Source: Sideroxydans sp. (lineage in GTDB: Bacteria; Pseudomonadota; Gammaproteobacteria; Burkholderiales; Gallionellaceae). Taken from it: a stretch of DNA of 64,000 nt. The stretch spans positions 62,001-126,000 of the forward strand of contig WGNQ01000001.1 of the NCBI GenBank assembly GCA_016124455.1, in the 5' to 3' direction. Shown piece after piece: positions 9,366 to 19,753 of this stretch (position 1 is the first letter of the stretch; every line of letters starts with the position of its first letter). The translations under genes were made by a program, and so were the position numbers. Under the pieces are notes generated by a model. It did no database searches and was not told the DNA's origin. It saw nothing but the letters and a program-made list of their open reading frames with translations.

Positions 9366-10769
9366 TCATTTTTCGGTGTGCTCGAGTATCGGGTTGTGCC
9401 ATGTGCCATTGCCCGCAATCAGCGCATCTGCCTGCTTCGGCCCCCAGCTGCCGGGCTGGTAGGGGTAAGCCCGGTGATGTGTATCCAGTACCGGGCCGAC
9501 GACTGCCCAGGCGGCCTCGACAGCATCCTCACGCGTAAATAACGCGCCATCACCAGCCATGGCATCGCTCAACAGTCGCTCATAGGGTGTCTCCGCTCCC
9601 GGATGCTCGTCCAGCAGAAAGAGTTCGCGCTGCTCGCCCACGAATTCCTTGCCGTCGCGTTTGACGCGCGCCGCAAGCGCGACCGCGGAATTGGGTGAAA
9701 GCCGGAAACGCAGGTAGTTGGCCCGCCCGGCCACCGGGACCGAGTCATCGAACAACTTCTGCGGCGGCGGTTTCAATTCGACCAGAACCTCGGCCACCGT
9801 GCTCGCCAGGCACTTTCCGGAGCGCAGGTACCAGGGTACTCCCTCCCAGCGCCACGAATCGATGAACAGCCGCAGTGCGCAGAAAGTCTCGACATCCGAA
9901 TTCCTGGCCACGCCCGGCTCTTTCCGGTAACCGGCATATTGCCCACGCACCACATCGTCCGGCCCCAGCGGCCGCATGGCCTGGAACACTTTGGCCTTCT
10001 CGCTGTGAACCGCACCATAGCCCTGATAGGCGGGCGGTTCCATCGCCAGCAGCGCGACAATCTGGAACAGGTGATTCTGGATGACGTCACGCAGACAACC
10101 GGCGCTTTCGTAAAACGCGCCACGACCGTTCACGCCGAAATCCTCGGACAGGGTAATCTGCACGCTCGCCACAGAGTTGCGGTTCCAGATCGGTTCCAGA
10201 AAGGAATTGGCAAACCGGAAATAGAGGATATTCATGATCGCCTCCTTCCCGAGATAATGGTCGATGCGGAAGATCGAGTCTTCCGCAAACACCGACAGCG
10301 CAATTCGATTGAGCTCGCGCGCCGAGGCCAGGTCACGCCCGAACGGTTTCTCGACGATGACGCGCGCCTGGTCGGCCAGGCCGTCAGCACCAAGGCTGCT
10401 GATAACCGTCGCGAACAGCGCAGGCGGGATGGCAAGGTAGTATGCCGGCCGGCGTGCATTGCCCAGAATTTCCTTCAGCGTATGGAACGTGCCCGGGTCG
10501 TTGTAGTCACCCGCCACATACTGGAACAGCCCGAGCAAATGCTCGAGAGCCTCCCGGTCATCGAGCTTGCCTGCCTGCCTGATGCTATCTTTCACCCGTT
10601 TGCGCAGTTGTGCCGCACTCCATTTGGAGGACGCGACGCCCACTATCGGTACATCAAGAATGCCACGCTTGACCATCGCGTAAAGCGCCGGAAAAATCAT
10701 CTTGTGGGCGAGATCGCCGGTTACACCGAAGATCACCAGCGCATCAGCCGGCCGCGCGCGGTGACGCAT
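9366..10769 (-). CDS. zwf: Glucose-6-phosphate 1-dehydrogenase
   Basis: The 467-residue protein oxidises glucose-6-phosphate to 6-phosphogluconolactone, making NADPH. Visible family marks are the nucleotide-binding [17 protein letters not shown] near the start, [11 protein letters not shown], and the substrate-binding RIDHYLGKE. The frame is open far upstream into gnd, but the family's conserved start makes ATG 10769 the best choice. It lies 10 bases after the gnd stop; ATG 10793 and ATG 10802, overlapping gnd, are alternatives. It is the last gene of the pgl-gnd-zwf operon, the complete oxidative pentose phosphate branch. Confidence 0.95.
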   Translation of the reverse strand: MRHRARPADALVIFGVTGDLAHKMIFPALYAMVKRGILDVPIVGVASSKWSAAQLRKRVKDSIRQAGKLDDREALEHLLGLFQYVAGDYNDPGTFHTLKEILGNARRPAYYLAIPPALFATVISSLGADGLADQARVIVEKPFGRDLASARELNRIALSVFAEDSIFRIDHYLGKEAIMNILYFRFANSFLEPIWNRNSVASVQITLSEDFGVNGRGAFYESAGCLRDVIQNHLFQIVALLAMEPPAYQGYGAVHSEKAKVFQAMRPLGPDDVVRGQYAGYRKEPGVARNSDVETFCALRLFIDSWRWEGVPWYLRSGKCLASTVAEVLVELKPPPQKLFDDSVPVAGRANYLRFRLSPNSAVALAARVKRDGKEFVGEQRELFLLDEHPGAETPYERLLSDAMAGDGALFTREDAVEAAWAVVGPVLDTHHRAYPYQPGSWGPKQADALIAGNGTWHNPILEHTEK

Positions 10770-10779
10770 GCTGTTCCGT

Positions 10780-11799
10780 TCAGCGCTCTTCATTTTTTTC
10801 ATTGTGCCCGCCAAACTGCTTGCGCATCGCAGACAGCAGCCGGTCGGCATAATCCGCATTGCCGCGCGATGCAAAACGTTCGAACAGCGCCGCGCTGATA
10901 ACCGGTGTCGGTACGCCTTCATCAATCGCGGCCAGAGCCGTCCAGCGCCCTTCGCCCGAATCCGATACCCGCCCCGAGAATCCGCTGAGGTCGCCATCTT
11001 CAGCCAGCGCCGCCGCAGTCAGGTCGAGCAGCCATGAGGACACCACGCTGCCGCGCCGCCAGACTTCGGCGATCTGCGGCAAATCAAGTTCATACTGGTA
11101 ATACTCCGGATCGCGCATCGGCGTGGTCTCGGCATCACTATCGTGCATCTGCCCGCCGGCGTTGGCATTGCGCAGGATGTTCATCCCTTCGGCATAAGCC
11201 GCCATCAGGCCATATTCGATGCCGTTGTGCACCATTTTGACGAAATGGCCCGCACCAGCCGGGCCGCAATGCAGATATCCATGCTCTGCCGGCGCAGGAT
11301 CGCCCTGCCTGCCTGGCGTGCGCGGCGCGGCCTCGACGCCGGGCGCAATACTCCTGAAAACCGGATCCAGATGTTTGACGATGTCCGGCTCGCCGCCGAT
11401 CATCAGGCAGAAACCGCGCTCCAGCCCGAACACGCCGCCGCTGGTGCCGCAGTCAATGTAATGGATACCCCTGGCCTTGAGCATCTGCGCCCTCAGGATA
11501 TCGTCGCGGTAATAACTATTGCCGCCGTCGATGATGATATCGCCGGCAGCCATACAGGCGGCCAGTTCCTCGACTGCCTTGCCTGCCACGGCCGCCGGCA
11601 CCATCACCCAGACTGCGGCCGGCCTGGGCAGCTTCGCCACCAGATCCCCGATCGAGGCAGCCGCCTCGATGCCGCTGCCCGCAAGCTGCTTTACCGAGGC
11701 CGGGTTCACATCGTAAACAACACAATGGTGGCCATCCTTGGCCAAGCGCCGCACCAAGCTGGCTCCCATACGCCCCAATCCGATCATGCCTAGATGCAT
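10780..11799 (-). CDS. gnd: 6-phosphogluconate dehydrogenase, decarboxylating (short form)
   Basis: The 339-residue protein has an N-terminal Rossmann fold ([19 protein letters not shown]) and the conserved [12 protein letters not shown] and [20 protein letters not shown] segments. [12 protein letters not shown] holds the catalytic Lys region. It is clearly shorter than the roughly 470-residue enzyme of enteric bacteria and belongs to the GndA/YqeC-like short class. It converts 6-phosphogluconate to ribulose-5-phosphate with NAD(P)H release. It sits between pgl (15-base gap) and zwf (10-base gap). Confidence 0.95.
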   Translation of the reverse strand: MHLGMIGLGRMGASLVRRLAKDGHHCVVYDVNPASVKQLAGSGIEAAASIGDLVAKLPRPAAVWVMVPAAVAGKAVEELAACMAAGDIIIDGGNSYYRDDILRAQMLKARGIHYIDCGTSGGVFGLERGFCLMIGGEPDIVKHLDPVFRSIAPGVEAAPRTPGRQGDPAPAEHGYLHCGPAGAGHFVKMVHNGIEYGLMAAYAEGMNILRNANAGGQMHDSDAETTPMRDPEYYQYELDLPQIAEVWRRGSVVSSWLLDLTAAALAEDGDLSGFSGRVSDSGEGRWTALAAIDEGVPTPVISAALFERFASRGNADYADRLLSAMRKQFGGHNEKNEER

Positions 11800-11814
11800 C
11801 TGCGACCTCCTTCC

Positions 11815-12534
11815 TTAACTGGGCTCAGCCAACGGCACGAGCAGTGCGGACTCCACCACCGCATCGACACCCGCCGCCGGCGTGACTGCACGCGCCGGGA
11901 TATTCTTGCCGGCACGCCATGCGGCCACCGCCCGATGCTTGGGCTCGCCACTGACCAGAAAGATCACCTGCCGCGCACGGCTCAGCCGCGCCGCACTCAG
12001 CGACACGCGCTGCAACGGCGGTTTGGGCGCATCGAACACCGCCAGTGTATCCGGCGAACCGGGTGCCGCGCCCCACTCGTGGCCGGGAAACAGGCTCGCC
12101 GTGTGGCCGTCCTCGCCCAGCCCGAGCAGAACCAGATCGAAATCGCCGACTGTCCTGAGCGTTTCGGCATACATGCGCGCAGCAACGGTCGCCCCGAGCT
12201 CCCCCGGTATCGCATGCAACTGCAACGGCGGAACCGGCACATAATCAAACCATGCGTCGGCCGCCATGCGCGAGTTGCGCCCCGCATCAAGCGGCGACAG
12301 GCAACGCTCGTCGCTGAAATAAATATGCCACGCGGACCAGTCGGTACGGGCAGCACATAATCCGCGATAAATTCCACGCGGCGTATTGCCGCCGGCAAGC
12401 ACCAGATGGAACTGGCCGCGTTCGTGTATCGCCTGCGCTGCACTGCCAAGGATCATCCCGGCCGCCATTTCCTGCAACGCCATCTCGTCGCCAACCGCAT
12501 GCCAGCGAACCATCTCCATGCCGGTGCGATTCAT
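11815..12534 (-). CDS. pgl: 6-phosphogluconolactonase
   Basis: The 239-residue protein of the DevB/SOL family hydrolyses 6-phosphogluconolactone, the step between the Zwf and Gnd reactions. Conserved parts are LVLAGGNTPRGIYRGL, IYFSDERCLSPLDAGRNSRMA, LVLLGLGEDGHTASLFPGH and the late LSRARQVIFLVSGEPK. ATG 12534 is chosen; a TTG six codons upstream and ATGs at 12519 and 12513 are alternatives, as no site has a strong ribosome-binding sequence. It is the first gene of the pgl-gnd-zwf operon. Confidence 0.93.
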   Translation of the reverse strand: MNRTGMEMVRWHAVGDEMALQEMAAGMILGSAAQAIHERGQFHLVLAGGNTPRGIYRGLCAARTDWSAWHIYFSDERCLSPLDAGRNSRMAADAWFDYVPVPPLQLHAIPGELGATVAARMYAETLRTVGDFDLVLLGLGEDGHTASLFPGHEWGAAPGSPDTLAVFDAPKPPLQRVSLSAARLSRARQVIFLVSGEPKHRAVAAWRAGKNIPARAVTPAAGVDAVVESALLVPLAEPS

Positions 12535-12640
12535 CTGTGGCGGGCAGGCCAAATGTCGCCTGATGCGCCTCGGACGGGCAGCCCGATACGGTCACCGGTT
12601 TTCGGCATCAGGGTCACCTGAGTTAGCCGCGATCCCCGCA

Positions 12641-13498
12641 TCATGGCCGGCGAAAATCGACGCCGCGCATCATCGCCGTGAAGCGCGGTGCCAGATCAGG
12701 CTGGTTCTCGAAACGATCGAATTGCCCCGACATCAAGCGGTCCAGCAAATCCAGCCGGTCAGCCAGCGCCGGATGCGTCTTGAACATCAATGCCAGACTT
12801 GAATCCTGCGGGTTCAGCCCCTGCAAGTCCTGCAGCACCGCGGGCAGGCCGTAAGGATCGTAACCGGCACGCGTGGCGATCACCACGCCCATGCGGTCGG
12901 CCTCGAACTCGTCGTCCTTGTCCAGGCCGCGCGCATAGATCTCGGTGCCTGCGCCGACCAGCTTGTTGAGCGCGGGATCGGCCCCGCTTTTCTGCAGCGC
13001 CTGGTCCGCAAACTCGGCCATCAGTTCGGTACGAGCCCCCTTCTTGATCGCCTGCAGATGATGCTTGCGCAATACGTGGGAAATCTCGTGCGCCAGCACT
13101 CCGGCCAGCTCGGCCTCGCTATGCATCTGCGCCAGCAGTCCCTTGGTGATGAACACATAGCCGCCGGGTGCAGCGAAGGCGTTGATGTCGTCATCGTCGA
13201 GCACGCCGAATTGCCATGGCAGATCAGGGCGTTCGGTCTGCAGCGTGAGCCAGCGGCCGACATCGTTCACGTATTTCTGCACGCGCCGGTTCTGCAGCAG
13301 CGGCGCCGCCCCCAGCAGGTTGCTGGCAATGCCACTGCCAAGCTGGATTTCCCTGGGCTCGTCGATGTCGGCACTTTCCTTTTGCATTTTCTGCACCGAC
13401 TTCAGTGCCTGCCCGAGGTCGTCGAGGTTGAGGTCAAAGCCATAGGCGGGTAATGCCAGGCAACACAGCATGGCGATCGATGCAATCCTGTTGTTCAT
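12641..13498 (-). CDS. Secreted M48-family metalloprotease
   Basis: The 285-residue protein has a signal peptide (MNNRIASIAMLCCLALPAYG) and an M48 peptidase domain with the zinc motif HEISH (in VLAHEISHVLRKHH) and downstream EFEADRMGV giving the third ligand. It resembles periplasmic BepA/LoiP-type proteases that help outer-membrane protein quality control; a substrate cannot be deduced. The ribosome site GGGAGGG precedes ATG 13498. It starts 11 bases after the SH3-domain gene stop, as the third gene of an operon with the CHASE2 cyclase. Confidence 0.88.
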   Translation of the reverse strand: MNNRIASIAMLCCLALPAYGFDLNLDDLGQALKSVQKMQKESADIDEPREIQLGSGIASNLLGAAPLLQNRRVQKYVNDVGRWLTLQTERPDLPWQFGVLDDDDINAFAAPGGYVFITKGLLAQMHSEAELAGVLAHEISHVLRKHHLQAIKKGARTELMAEFADQALQKSGADPALNKLVGAGTEIYARGLDKDDEFEADRMGVVIATRAGYDPYGLPAVLQDLQGLNPQDSSLALMFKTHPALADRLDLLDRLMSGQFDRFENQPDLAPRFTAMMRGVDFRRP

Positions 13499-13509
13499 CT
13501 CGCCCTCCC

Positions 13510-14001
13510 TCACCTGGCCGGCAGGTATGCCACCTGCTCCGCCTTGAGTTTGCCGGCGCGCGCAAACTGTTGTGCGGCCTGCCTGTTGACCTTATAACCT
13601 TTCAGCTGCTGCAGCGCCTGCGGATCGGGATGGGGATTCTTCAGGTTCTCCTCGGACAGGCCGCGCACACCGGTGGCGACGGTGCTGCCGCTGCCGCCGC
13701 CCTTGGCGACATTGAACAGGGCGGCGAGGCCGCTGTCGCCCGACTTCTTCTGCGCCGCGGCATCGCCGAAACGCAGGCTCAGCATTTTTACCCAGCCGGT
13801 CTTGCCGTTGGCCTGGACCTGCATCCAGCTCGCCTGGCGCGCAAGTACTTCGACCTTGCTACGCTCAGCCAGGCTGGCCAGCGTTGCGGCATCGCTGAAC
13901 GGTTTGGCCTTCAGCTCGGTGGCGCGCACGGTATATGCCGTTTCGCCGGCCTGCGCCGCCAGCGTGAAACATCCCAGAAAAAACAGCAGCAGCCATTTCA
14001 T
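13510..14001 (-). CDS. Secreted SH3-domain protein
   Basis: The 163-residue protein has a signal peptide (MKWLLLFFLGCFTLAAQAG) and one bacterial SH3-like domain (residues about 22-85: YTVRATELKAKPFSDAATL...WMQVQANGKTGWVKML). A Gly/Ser-rich stretch and a C-terminal region ending FARAGKLKAEQVAYLPAR follow; the latter resembles the end of cyclase/protease-associated SH3 proteins. SH3b domains often bind peptidoglycan. A strong GGGGGGAG ribosome site precedes ATG 14001. It lies between the cyclase and protease genes and is likely periplasmic with them. Confidence 0.75.
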   Translation of the reverse strand: MKWLLLFFLGCFTLAAQAGETAYTVRATELKAKPFSDAATLASLAERSKVEVLARQASWMQVQANGKTGWVKMLSLRFGDAAAQKKSGDSGLAALFNVAKGGGSGSTVATGVRGLSEENLKNPHPDPQALQQLKGYKVNRQAAQQFARAGKLKAEQVAYLPAR

Positions 14002-14018
14002 GGCGATTCTCCCCCCGA

Positions 14019-15860
14019 TCAATTTGATTTGACCCCGTTGCGCGGCGACGGCGCGAACAACTCCACTTCCTGCTCCCGCCCCTTGACCTTATACGAACCA
14101 AACGGCTTGAAGTCAAACGCGTCGCCGCACAATTCCGCAGTATCCTTCGACACCAGAATGCGCGACACCCCCTTGGTCAATCCCTCGATGCGGCTGGCAA
14201 GATTGACGGTGTCGCCGATGGCGGTATATTCGCGCCGCTGCTCGGAACCGATCAGGCCCACCACGGCCGGCCCGGAATGGATGCCGATACCCACGTCGAA
14301 ATCGGCACCCGGCTCGCCCAGTTCCTCGCGGAAGCGCTGCAATACCTCGGCCATCTCCAGTGCCGCCGCCACGGCATGGCGCGCATGTTGCGGGTCATCC
14401 AGCGGCGCGCCCCAGAATGCCATGATGGCATCGCCGATGAATTTATCTAGCGAACCGCCGTGGCGGAATATCACCTCGACCTGCAGGCTGAAATAACGGT
14501 TGAGCAATGCCACCACCTGCTGCGGCGTATGCCGCTCGGACAATGTGGTAAAGCCGCGGATATCCGAAAACAGCACGGTGACCTGGCGACTCTCGCCGCT
14601 GCGGTTGAGGCCGCCATGGGCAATCAGCTCCTTGACCACATGCGGATTGACGAAACGGCTGAACAGCTGCACCGCCTGTTCGCGTGAGCGGCGTTCGCGC
14701 AGGTACTCGGCCAGCGCACAGGCAAAGTAGCAGCCCCAGCCCAGCAGCAATGGCGTCAGCACCGGCAACAGATACAGCCTGCCCGCCGCAAAATAACTGC
14801 CCGACAGCGCCAGCAAGGTGGCCGCGACCAGCAACAGCCCGATCCTGAACACATGGATGCCGCGCAGAAAAGCGGCCGCCAGTGCGACCAGCAATGCCAG
14901 CGCAAGCAGCGCCGCGAACCACACCGGCGCCTCATGCATCATGCGCCGATTCTTCAAATCGTCCAGCGCGGTAGCCAGTATTTCCATGCCTGGATACAGG
15001 CTGGACATCGGCGTAACCCGCACATCGTGCAAGCCGCTGGCAGCGGTACCGATGATGACGATCTTGCCGGTGAATTCGTCCTGCGGCCGCTGCGGATGTT
15101 CGCGGCTGAAATCCTGGTACAGATCGGCATAGGAAACATGCCGGAACGAGCGCGCCTTGCCGCGCCACGCCAGGATCATGTCGCGCTGCTGCGGCACCGG
15201 ATAACCCAGGTCGCTCGCCACGCGCGCCGGCAGCGAAGGCAGCAACCAGCCATGCGCCGGGGTGTACAGCTGATAGCGCCGCCCGACCCCGTCGCGATCC
15301 TCATCGAAATTTATGGTACCGGTACGCCAGTAGCGCGGATCTATGGCCAGCGGCGGCAACAGCGCGATACGCGCATCCGGCTCCGCCCGGCTGGTACGCT
15401 GCAAGCCCAGCAGTGGCGCAACCTGGGCCAGCGGTGCGCCGGAGGCATCCAGCGCCGGGTCGCGCCGGATCATCGGAAAGTAAACCCTGCTATCCACGTC
15501 CAGCGCCTCGTTGAACAGCCGGTCACTCTCGGGACGGTACTGGTCGCGCTCGCTGAACAGGATGTCGAACACGATGGCCGCCGGGTGCTGGCGCGCAATG
15601 CCGCGCACCAGCTCGCCATGCACCGCTCGCGGCCACGGCCAGTTCCCCGCCACGTCCTGCATCCGAGCCAGACTGGCGTCGTCGATATCGACGATGACGA
15701 TATCGGGGTCCGGCCGCAGGTTTTGCGACTGCAGCCGCACAAACAAGTCGGACAGACGGTTTTCCAGCGGCTGCAGCGCATGCAGCCAGCCGGTTTCGAT
15801 CACGGCCAGCAGCAGGAACAACGCGGTGATGCGCAACAGCAATTTGGCGTAAGGCTTCAT
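14019..15860 (-). CDS. CHASE2-domain adenylate/guanylate cyclase
   Basis: The 613-residue membrane protein has a first membrane helix (residues about 8-26) and a periplasmic CHASE2 sensor (about 30-305, with [13 protein letters not shown] and [10 protein letters not shown]). Three closely spaced membrane helices (about 312-385) and a class III nucleotide cyclase domain (about 410-600) follow. The cyclase has metal-binding Asp residues in [12 protein letters not shown] and [13 protein letters not shown], and [13 protein letters not shown] near the end. It should make cAMP (or cGMP) in response to an extracytoplasmic signal. It is the first gene of the cyclase-SH3-M48 operon, so envelope stress is a plausible cue. 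Confidence 0.92.
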   Translation of the reverse strand: MKPYAKLLLRITALFLLLAVIETGWLHALQPLENRLSDLFVRLQSQNLRPDPDIVIVDIDDASLARMQDVAGNWPWPRAVHGELVRGIARQHPAAIVFDILFSERDQYRPESDRLFNEALDVDSRVYFPMIRRDPALDASGAPLAQVAPLLGLQRTSRAEPDARIALLPPLAIDPRYWRTGTINFDEDRDGVGRRYQLYTPAHGWLLPSLPARVASDLGYPVPQQRDMILAWRGKARSFRHVSYADLYQDFSREHPQRPQDEFTGKIVIIGTAASGLHDVRVTPMSSLYPGMEILATALDDLKNRRMMHEAPVWFAALLALALLVALAAAFLRGIHVFRIGLLLVAATLLALSGSYFAAGRLYLLPVLTPLLLGWGCYFACALAEYLRERRSREQAVQLFSRFVNPHVVKELIAHGGLNRSGESRQVTVLFSDIRGFTTLSERHTPQQVVALLNRYFSLQVEVIFRHGGSLDKFIGDAIMAFWGAPLDDPQHARHAVAAALEMAEVLQRFREELGEPGADFDVGIGIHSGPAVVGLIGSEQRREYTAIGDTVNLASRIEGLTKGVSRILVSKDTAELCGDAFDFKPFGSYKVKGREQEVELFAPSPRNGVKSN

Positions 15861-15983
15861 TGCGCCATACTAACTATATTTCCCCTGCTACAACAACCGC
15901 CGCCGGACAGCAAGCCCGGCACTTTGCCATTGCCCGCATTCCCCCTATAATCTCGCCAACAAGTTTTGAATAGAATTGCCTAC

Positions 15984-16883
15984 ATGATCATTGCCCGACT
16001 TTTCCTGCCGCTCTCCCTGCTGGCCCTGAGCGGCTGTGCTTCGACCCAGTCGTACCACAATCCGCAGGACCCGCTGGAGCCGCTGAACCGCGGCATCTAC
16101 CAGTTCAACGAGGTCGTGGACAAGGCGGTCGTCACCCCTGCGGCAAAAGGCTACAACGCCATCATGCCGACGGCAGGCCGGGTCATGGTGCACAACTTCT
16201 TTTCCAACCTGGACGATGTCATCGTCACGCTCAACGAGTTGCTGCAGTTCAAGCTGGTGAGCGCCTTTTCGGACAGCGGCCGCCTGCTGATCAACAGCAC
16301 GGTTGGCGTTTTCGGACTGGTGGACGTGGCAACGACCGTCGGTTATCCCAAACATCGTGAGGACTTCGGCCAGACCCTGGGCGTATGGGGAGTCGAGAAC
16401 GGCCCCTACCTGGTCGTGCCGTTCCTGGGCCCCAGCACCCTGCGTGACAGCATCGGCGACCTGGTAGACAGCAAACCGAGCCGCATCAGCCGCATCAGCC
16501 ATATGCGTACCCGCAACCAGGTGTATGCGCTGAAAGCCGTCAATCGCCGTTCGGAATTGCTGACCCAGGAGAAAGTCCTCGATCAGGCCGTGCTCGACCG
16601 CTATTCCTTTATCCGTGACGCGTACCTGCTGCGCCGCCAAAGCATGGTCTATGACGGCAACCCGCCGCGCATAAAATACGACGACGAGGACTACGACGAA
16701 GAGGATGACAGCAGCCCGCCGGCCAGCACCCCGGCGCCGGACAGCAAGGCTGCACCCGACCATTCCTCCAGCATCGACACCGCCCCGGCAGTGCAGCCGG
16801 TGTTATTCACCCAGCCTGCTGCTGCAGCGGCCACCGAACCGCAGCCATCCGCCGTGCACCGGATCTGGCTGGCGCCGAACTGA
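15984..16883 (+). CDS. mlaA: MlaA-family outer-membrane lipoprotein
   Basis: The 299-residue protein starts with a lipoprotein signal peptide (MIIARLFLPLSLLALSGC, lipobox LSGC). The MlaA/VacJ domain follows, with DPLEPLNRGIYQFNE, YNAIMPTAGRVMVHNFFSNLDD and LINSTVGVFGLVDVAT. MlaA sits in the outer membrane with porins and removes mislocalised phospholipids from the outer leaflet for return by the Mla system. The remaining mla genes are not in this window. The C-terminal 60 residues are an acidic, Pro/Ala-rich tail not typical of the core family. A TTG six codons upstream is a less likely start. Confidence 0.92.
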   Translation: MIIARLFLPLSLLALSGCASTQSYHNPQDPLEPLNRGIYQFNEVVDKAVVTPAAKGYNAIMPTAGRVMVHNFFSNLDDVIVTLNELLQFKLVSAFSDSGRLLINSTVGVFGLVDVATTVGYPKHREDFGQTLGVWGVENGPYLVVPFLGPSTLRDSIGDLVDSKPSRISRISHMRTRNQVYALKAVNRRSELLTQEKVLDQAVLDRYSFIRDAYLLRRQSMVYDGNPPRIKYDDEDYDEEDDSSPPASTPAPDSKAAPDHSSSIDTAPAVQPVLFTQPAAAAATEPQPSAVHRIWLAPN

Positions 16884-16907
16884 ATAACGAGTCATACCGC
16901 TACACAA

Positions 16908-16940
16908 CAAAAAAGGCTTGCAGTGATGCAAGCCTTTTTG
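16908..16940. terminator. Bidirectional intrinsic terminator between mlaA and htpX
   Basis: The stem AAAAGGCTTGCA / TGCAAGCCTTTT has a 4-base GTGA loop. It is flanked by A-rich and T-rich tracts, so it can end transcription of mlaA on the plus strand and htpX on the minus strand. Confidence 0.85.
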
Positions 16941-16961
16941 CTGGATGCATGAAAACAACGC

Positions 16962-17843
16962 CTAGCGCACGGCCCGCAATGCGGCAATACGCTCATCCAG
17001 CGGCGGATGCGTCATGAACAGGCGCGACCAGCCCTGCCCGCCGGAAATGCCGAAAGCTGCCATTTTTTCCGGCAGCATGGCCTGCTCGTGATTCATCTTC
17101 AGCCGTTCCAGCGCTGCAATCATCTTCTGGCGTCCGGCCAGGCTGGCACCGCCCGCGTCGGCACGGAATTCGCGCTGGCGCGAAAACCACATCACGATCA
17201 TGCTGGCCAGCACGCCCAGCACCAGTTGCGCCACGATCTCGGCGACAAATGCGCCGATGCCGGGGCCCTGGCGCGGGTCGTTCTTGAGCAGCACGCGATC
17301 CACCAGGATGCCGAACAGCTTGGCGAAGAAAATCACAAAGGTGTTGACCACGCCCTGAATCAGCGCCAGCGTCACCATGTCGCCGTTGGCGACGTGGCTG
17401 ATTTCGTGGCCGAGCACGGCTTCCGCTTCATCCTTGCTCATGTTGCGCAACAGACCAGTACTCACCGCAACCAGCGCAGCATTGCGGTTCCAGCCAGTGG
17501 CAAACGCATTCACGTCCGGCGCATCATAGATCGCCACTTCCGGCATACCGATGCCGGCCGCGCCCGCCTGCCTGCGCACGGTCTCGACCAGCCAGCGCTC
17601 GGTCGGGTCGATCGGGTTTTCGACGACCTGCGCGCCGACCATACGCTTGGCCGACCATTTGGACATCAACAGCGACATAATGGAACCGGCAAAGCCGATG
17701 ACTGCCGAAAGCACCAGCAAGGCCTCGAAATTGATGCCGCCGCTCTCGTTCAGCACGCGATCCACACCGAGCAACCGCAAGGTGATGTTGATGACGAACA
17801 GTACCGCCAGGTTGGTCAGGATAAACAGGAAAATCCGTTTCAT
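16962..17843 (-). CDS. htpX: Protease HtpX
   Basis: The 293-residue inner-membrane zinc protease takes part in quality control of membrane proteins. Two N-terminal membrane helices ([20 protein letters not shown] and a second near residues 32-55) precede the catalytic motif HEISH in [14 protein letters not shown]. Two more hydrophobic segments (about 155-180 and 190-215) and [12 protein letters not shown], holding the third ligand region, follow. The length is standard. A GGAGAG ribosome site precedes ATG 17843, so the in-frame extension to 17882 is not used. Confidence 0.95.
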   Translation of the reverse strand: MKRIFLFILTNLAVLFVINITLRLLGVDRVLNESGGINFEALLVLSAVIGFAGSIMSLLMSKWSAKRMVGAQVVENPIDPTERWLVETVRRQAGAAGIGMPEVAIYDAPDVNAFATGWNRNAALVAVSTGLLRNMSKDEAEAVLGHEISHVANGDMVTLALIQGVVNTFVIFFAKLFGILVDRVLLKNDPRQGPGIGAFVAEIVAQLVLGVLASMIVMWFSRQREFRADAGGASLAGRQKMIAALERLKMNHEQAMLPEKMAAFGISGGQGWSRLFMTHPPLDERIAALRAVR

Positions 17844-17996
17844 GCAGCTCTCTCCATAAAGCATAAATAATGCGCTGCGCACTCTTCCATTGCAGCACCC
17901 AGCATTGCCAATGTTGGGCAGGCCGGCAAAAATTCAAGTCGCTGCACAGCAGTGGTAAACTCACGACGCACCTTAGAACGAGCCGAGGAAAATAAG

Positions 17997-18812
17997 TTGC
18001 AGGCATTGCTGAATCATCCCGCCTTTCAAGGCGGACTGGCACCCTTCCTGACCGCCCTGATTGCCGCAGAGCTGTTCCAGCGCCTGCGCCTGAGCGGGCT
18101 GGCCATCATCGCCGGGTTCGCCGTGACAATCTACCTGGTCAGCGGCTTTGCCTTCGACCCGCTTACCGCCTCGCGCAAGATCGTATTACTGGGCCTGCTC
18201 GCCGCATTGCTGGGCGTGCTGTTGACCTGGTTCGCTCCGCGCTGGCTGCGGCTGGTCCTGCCCCTGGCAGGCGGCTTCGCCGCAGTCTGGATGGTATCGC
18301 GCATACTGCAACATCAGGCGACCCCGGCCATGCTGCTCTGGGGTGCCGGCTGCGCGCTATACGCCGGCTGGCAGATATTCTGGATGGATAAACTGCAGGA
18401 TGCCCCGCTACGTGCAGGCAGCGCAGGACTGGCGCTGGGCCTGGGCACCGGACTGGCTGCGCTGTTTGGCGCATCTGCGTTATTGGGACTGTTTGGCATG
18501 GCACTGGGTGCAACGGCCGGTGCGTTCCTGTCGATCCAGATGCTGACCGGGCGCACCTTGCCATGCGGGCGCAGCTTCACCCTGCCGCTGGCGCTTATCG
18601 CCGCACTGACTGCCTGCCTCGGCGTGCTGACTGCCGAACTGCCATGGTATGCCCTGTTCGCGCTGGCCGCCATCCCGTTGGCCGCAAAAATTCCGGTTCC
18701 CGCGAAACAGCCACTATGGTTACAATCAATGCTGCTGTCCGCCCTCACGCTGGCCTGTGCCGCACTGGCAATCTACCTGACCTGGCGTGTGGCGGGTGCA
18801 CCACCGCTTTAA
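17997..18812 (+). CDS. Polytopic membrane protein of unknown function
   Basis: The roughly 271-residue protein is almost entirely hydrophobic, with about eight to nine predicted membrane helices separated by very short loops, in the style of DUF2339-like proteins. No catalytic motif is visible. The start is a TTG at 17997 preceded by GAGGA; an upstream in-frame GTG at 17952 lacks a ribosome site. It ends 19 bases before yceI, with which it may be cotranscribed. The function is not known. Confidence 0.65.
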   Translation: MQALLNHPAFQGGLAPFLTALIAAELFQRLRLSGLAIIAGFAVTIYLVSGFAFDPLTASRKIVLLGLLAALLGVLLTWFAPRWLRLVLPLAGGFAAVWMVSRILQHQATPAMLLWGAGCALYAGWQIFWMDKLQDAPLRAGSAGLALGLGTGLAALFGASALLGLFGMALGATAGAFLSIQMLTGRTLPCGRSFTLPLALIAALTACLGVLTAELPWYALFALAAIPLAAKIPVPAKQPLWLQSMLLSALTLACAALAIYLTWRVAGAPPL

Positions 18813-18831
18813 CCACAAGGAGATCACCATC

Positions 18832-19404
18832 ATGATGCAACGTCGTTCCCTTGCCGTCCTGCTACTGGCTGTAACCCTGCCCTTGCCAGCACTGGCCGCC
18901 GAATCCTATACCGTAGACCCGGCCCACACCTTCCCGCATTTCAGCGTCAACCATCTGGGGTTTTCCACTGTGCAGGGCCGCTTTGACAAGACCAGCGGCA
19001 AGGTAACCCTGGATCGTGCAGCCAAAACCGGCTCGGTCGACATCGCCATCCAGGCCGACTCGATCAGCACCGGCTTCGCCAAGCGCGACGAACACCTGAT
19101 GTCGCCTGACTTTTTCAACGCGGCGGAGTTTCCCACCATCACGTACCAGTCCAGCAGCATGACCTTCAAGGGCGATACGCCCGCCAGCGTGAATGGCAAG
19201 CTCTCCCTGCTGGGGGTGACCAAGCCCGTGACGCTGACCATTGACGCCTTCAAGTGCGGCACCAACCCGATGAACAAGAAGGAAGAATGCGGAGCCGCCG
19301 CCAGCGCGCAAATCAAGCGTTCTGATTTCGGCATGAAAGCCTTCCTGCCGGGCGTCGGCGACGACATCAAACTGGTATTCGAAATCGAAGCGTATAAAGA
19401 TTGA
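18832..19404 (+). CDS. YceI-family periplasmic protein
   Basis: The 190-residue protein has a signal peptide ending PALAA and a YceI lipocalin-like barrel, with ESYTVDPAHTFPHFSVNHLGFSTVQGRFDKTSG and LLGVTKPVTLTIDAFKCG. YceI proteins bind long isoprenoid lipids in the periplasm. Two Cys residues in the C-terminal half (FKCG and EECG) may form a disulfide. AAGGAG precedes the paired ATG codons at 18832 and 18835. A terminator hairpin follows the stop. Confidence 0.92.
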   Translation: MMQRRSLAVLLLAVTLPLPALAAESYTVDPAHTFPHFSVNHLGFSTVQGRFDKTSGKVTLDRAAKTGSVDIAIQADSISTGFAKRDEHLMSPDFFNAAEFPTITYQSSSMTFKGDTPASVNGKLSLLGVTKPVTLTIDAFKCGTNPMNKKEECGAAASAQIKRSDFGMKAFLPGVGDDIKLVFEIEAYKD

Positions 19405-19427
19405 GTTAACCGGGCATCCGTATGACA

Positions 19428-19460
19428 GAAGGGCAGGCATATCGTCTGCCCTTTTGCTTT
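19428..19460 (+). terminator. Intrinsic terminator after yceI
   Basis: A stem GAAGGGCAG paired with CTGCCCTTTT lies 25 bases after the yceI stop, followed by a T-rich tail. Confidence 0.7.
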
Positions 19461-19488
19461 ACGGAACAGGGAACATGCAGCAGCAAAG

Positions 19489-19516
19489 AAAAAACCGCCC
19501 AGGCTGGCGGTTTTTT
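19489..19516 (-). terminator. Intrinsic terminator of the tRNA-Gly/tRNA-Cys unit
   Basis: AAAAAACCGCC pairs with GGCGGTTTTTT around a 6-base loop, just beyond the 3' end of tRNA-Cys. On the minus strand a run of six T follows the GC stem. The structure is symmetric and could act on both strands. Confidence 0.8.
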
Positions 19517-19526
19517 CAATATTGAC

Positions 19527-19600
19527 TGGAGGCGCGACCCAGAGTCGAACTGGGCTAAACGGATTTGCAATCCGCTGCATAACCGCTTTGCTATCGCGCC
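19527..19600 (-). tRNA. tRNA-Cys (anticodon GCA)
   Basis: Read on the minus strand, a 7-base acceptor GGCGCGA pairs with TCGCGCC. The anticodon loop is TTGCAAA with anticodon GCA. The T arm contains GTTCGACTC, and a CCA end is encoded. It is 74 bases long, 61 bases downstream of tRNA-Gly and presumably processed from the same transcript. Confidence 0.95.
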
Positions 19601-19661
19601 GTAAGGCGAAATGCTCGCCACGAAAAACTAAGGGAAAGCATACGCGCTTTCCCTGAAATTT

Positions 19662-19737
<76 letters not shown>

Positions 19738-19753
19738 AAAAAACGAAGTCCGC

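Noticed and set aside
10770-10997. N-terminal extension of zwf to 543 residues
   Set aside because: The extra 76 residues lie mostly inside gnd, are Arg/Cys-rich and precede the conserved G6PDH start.
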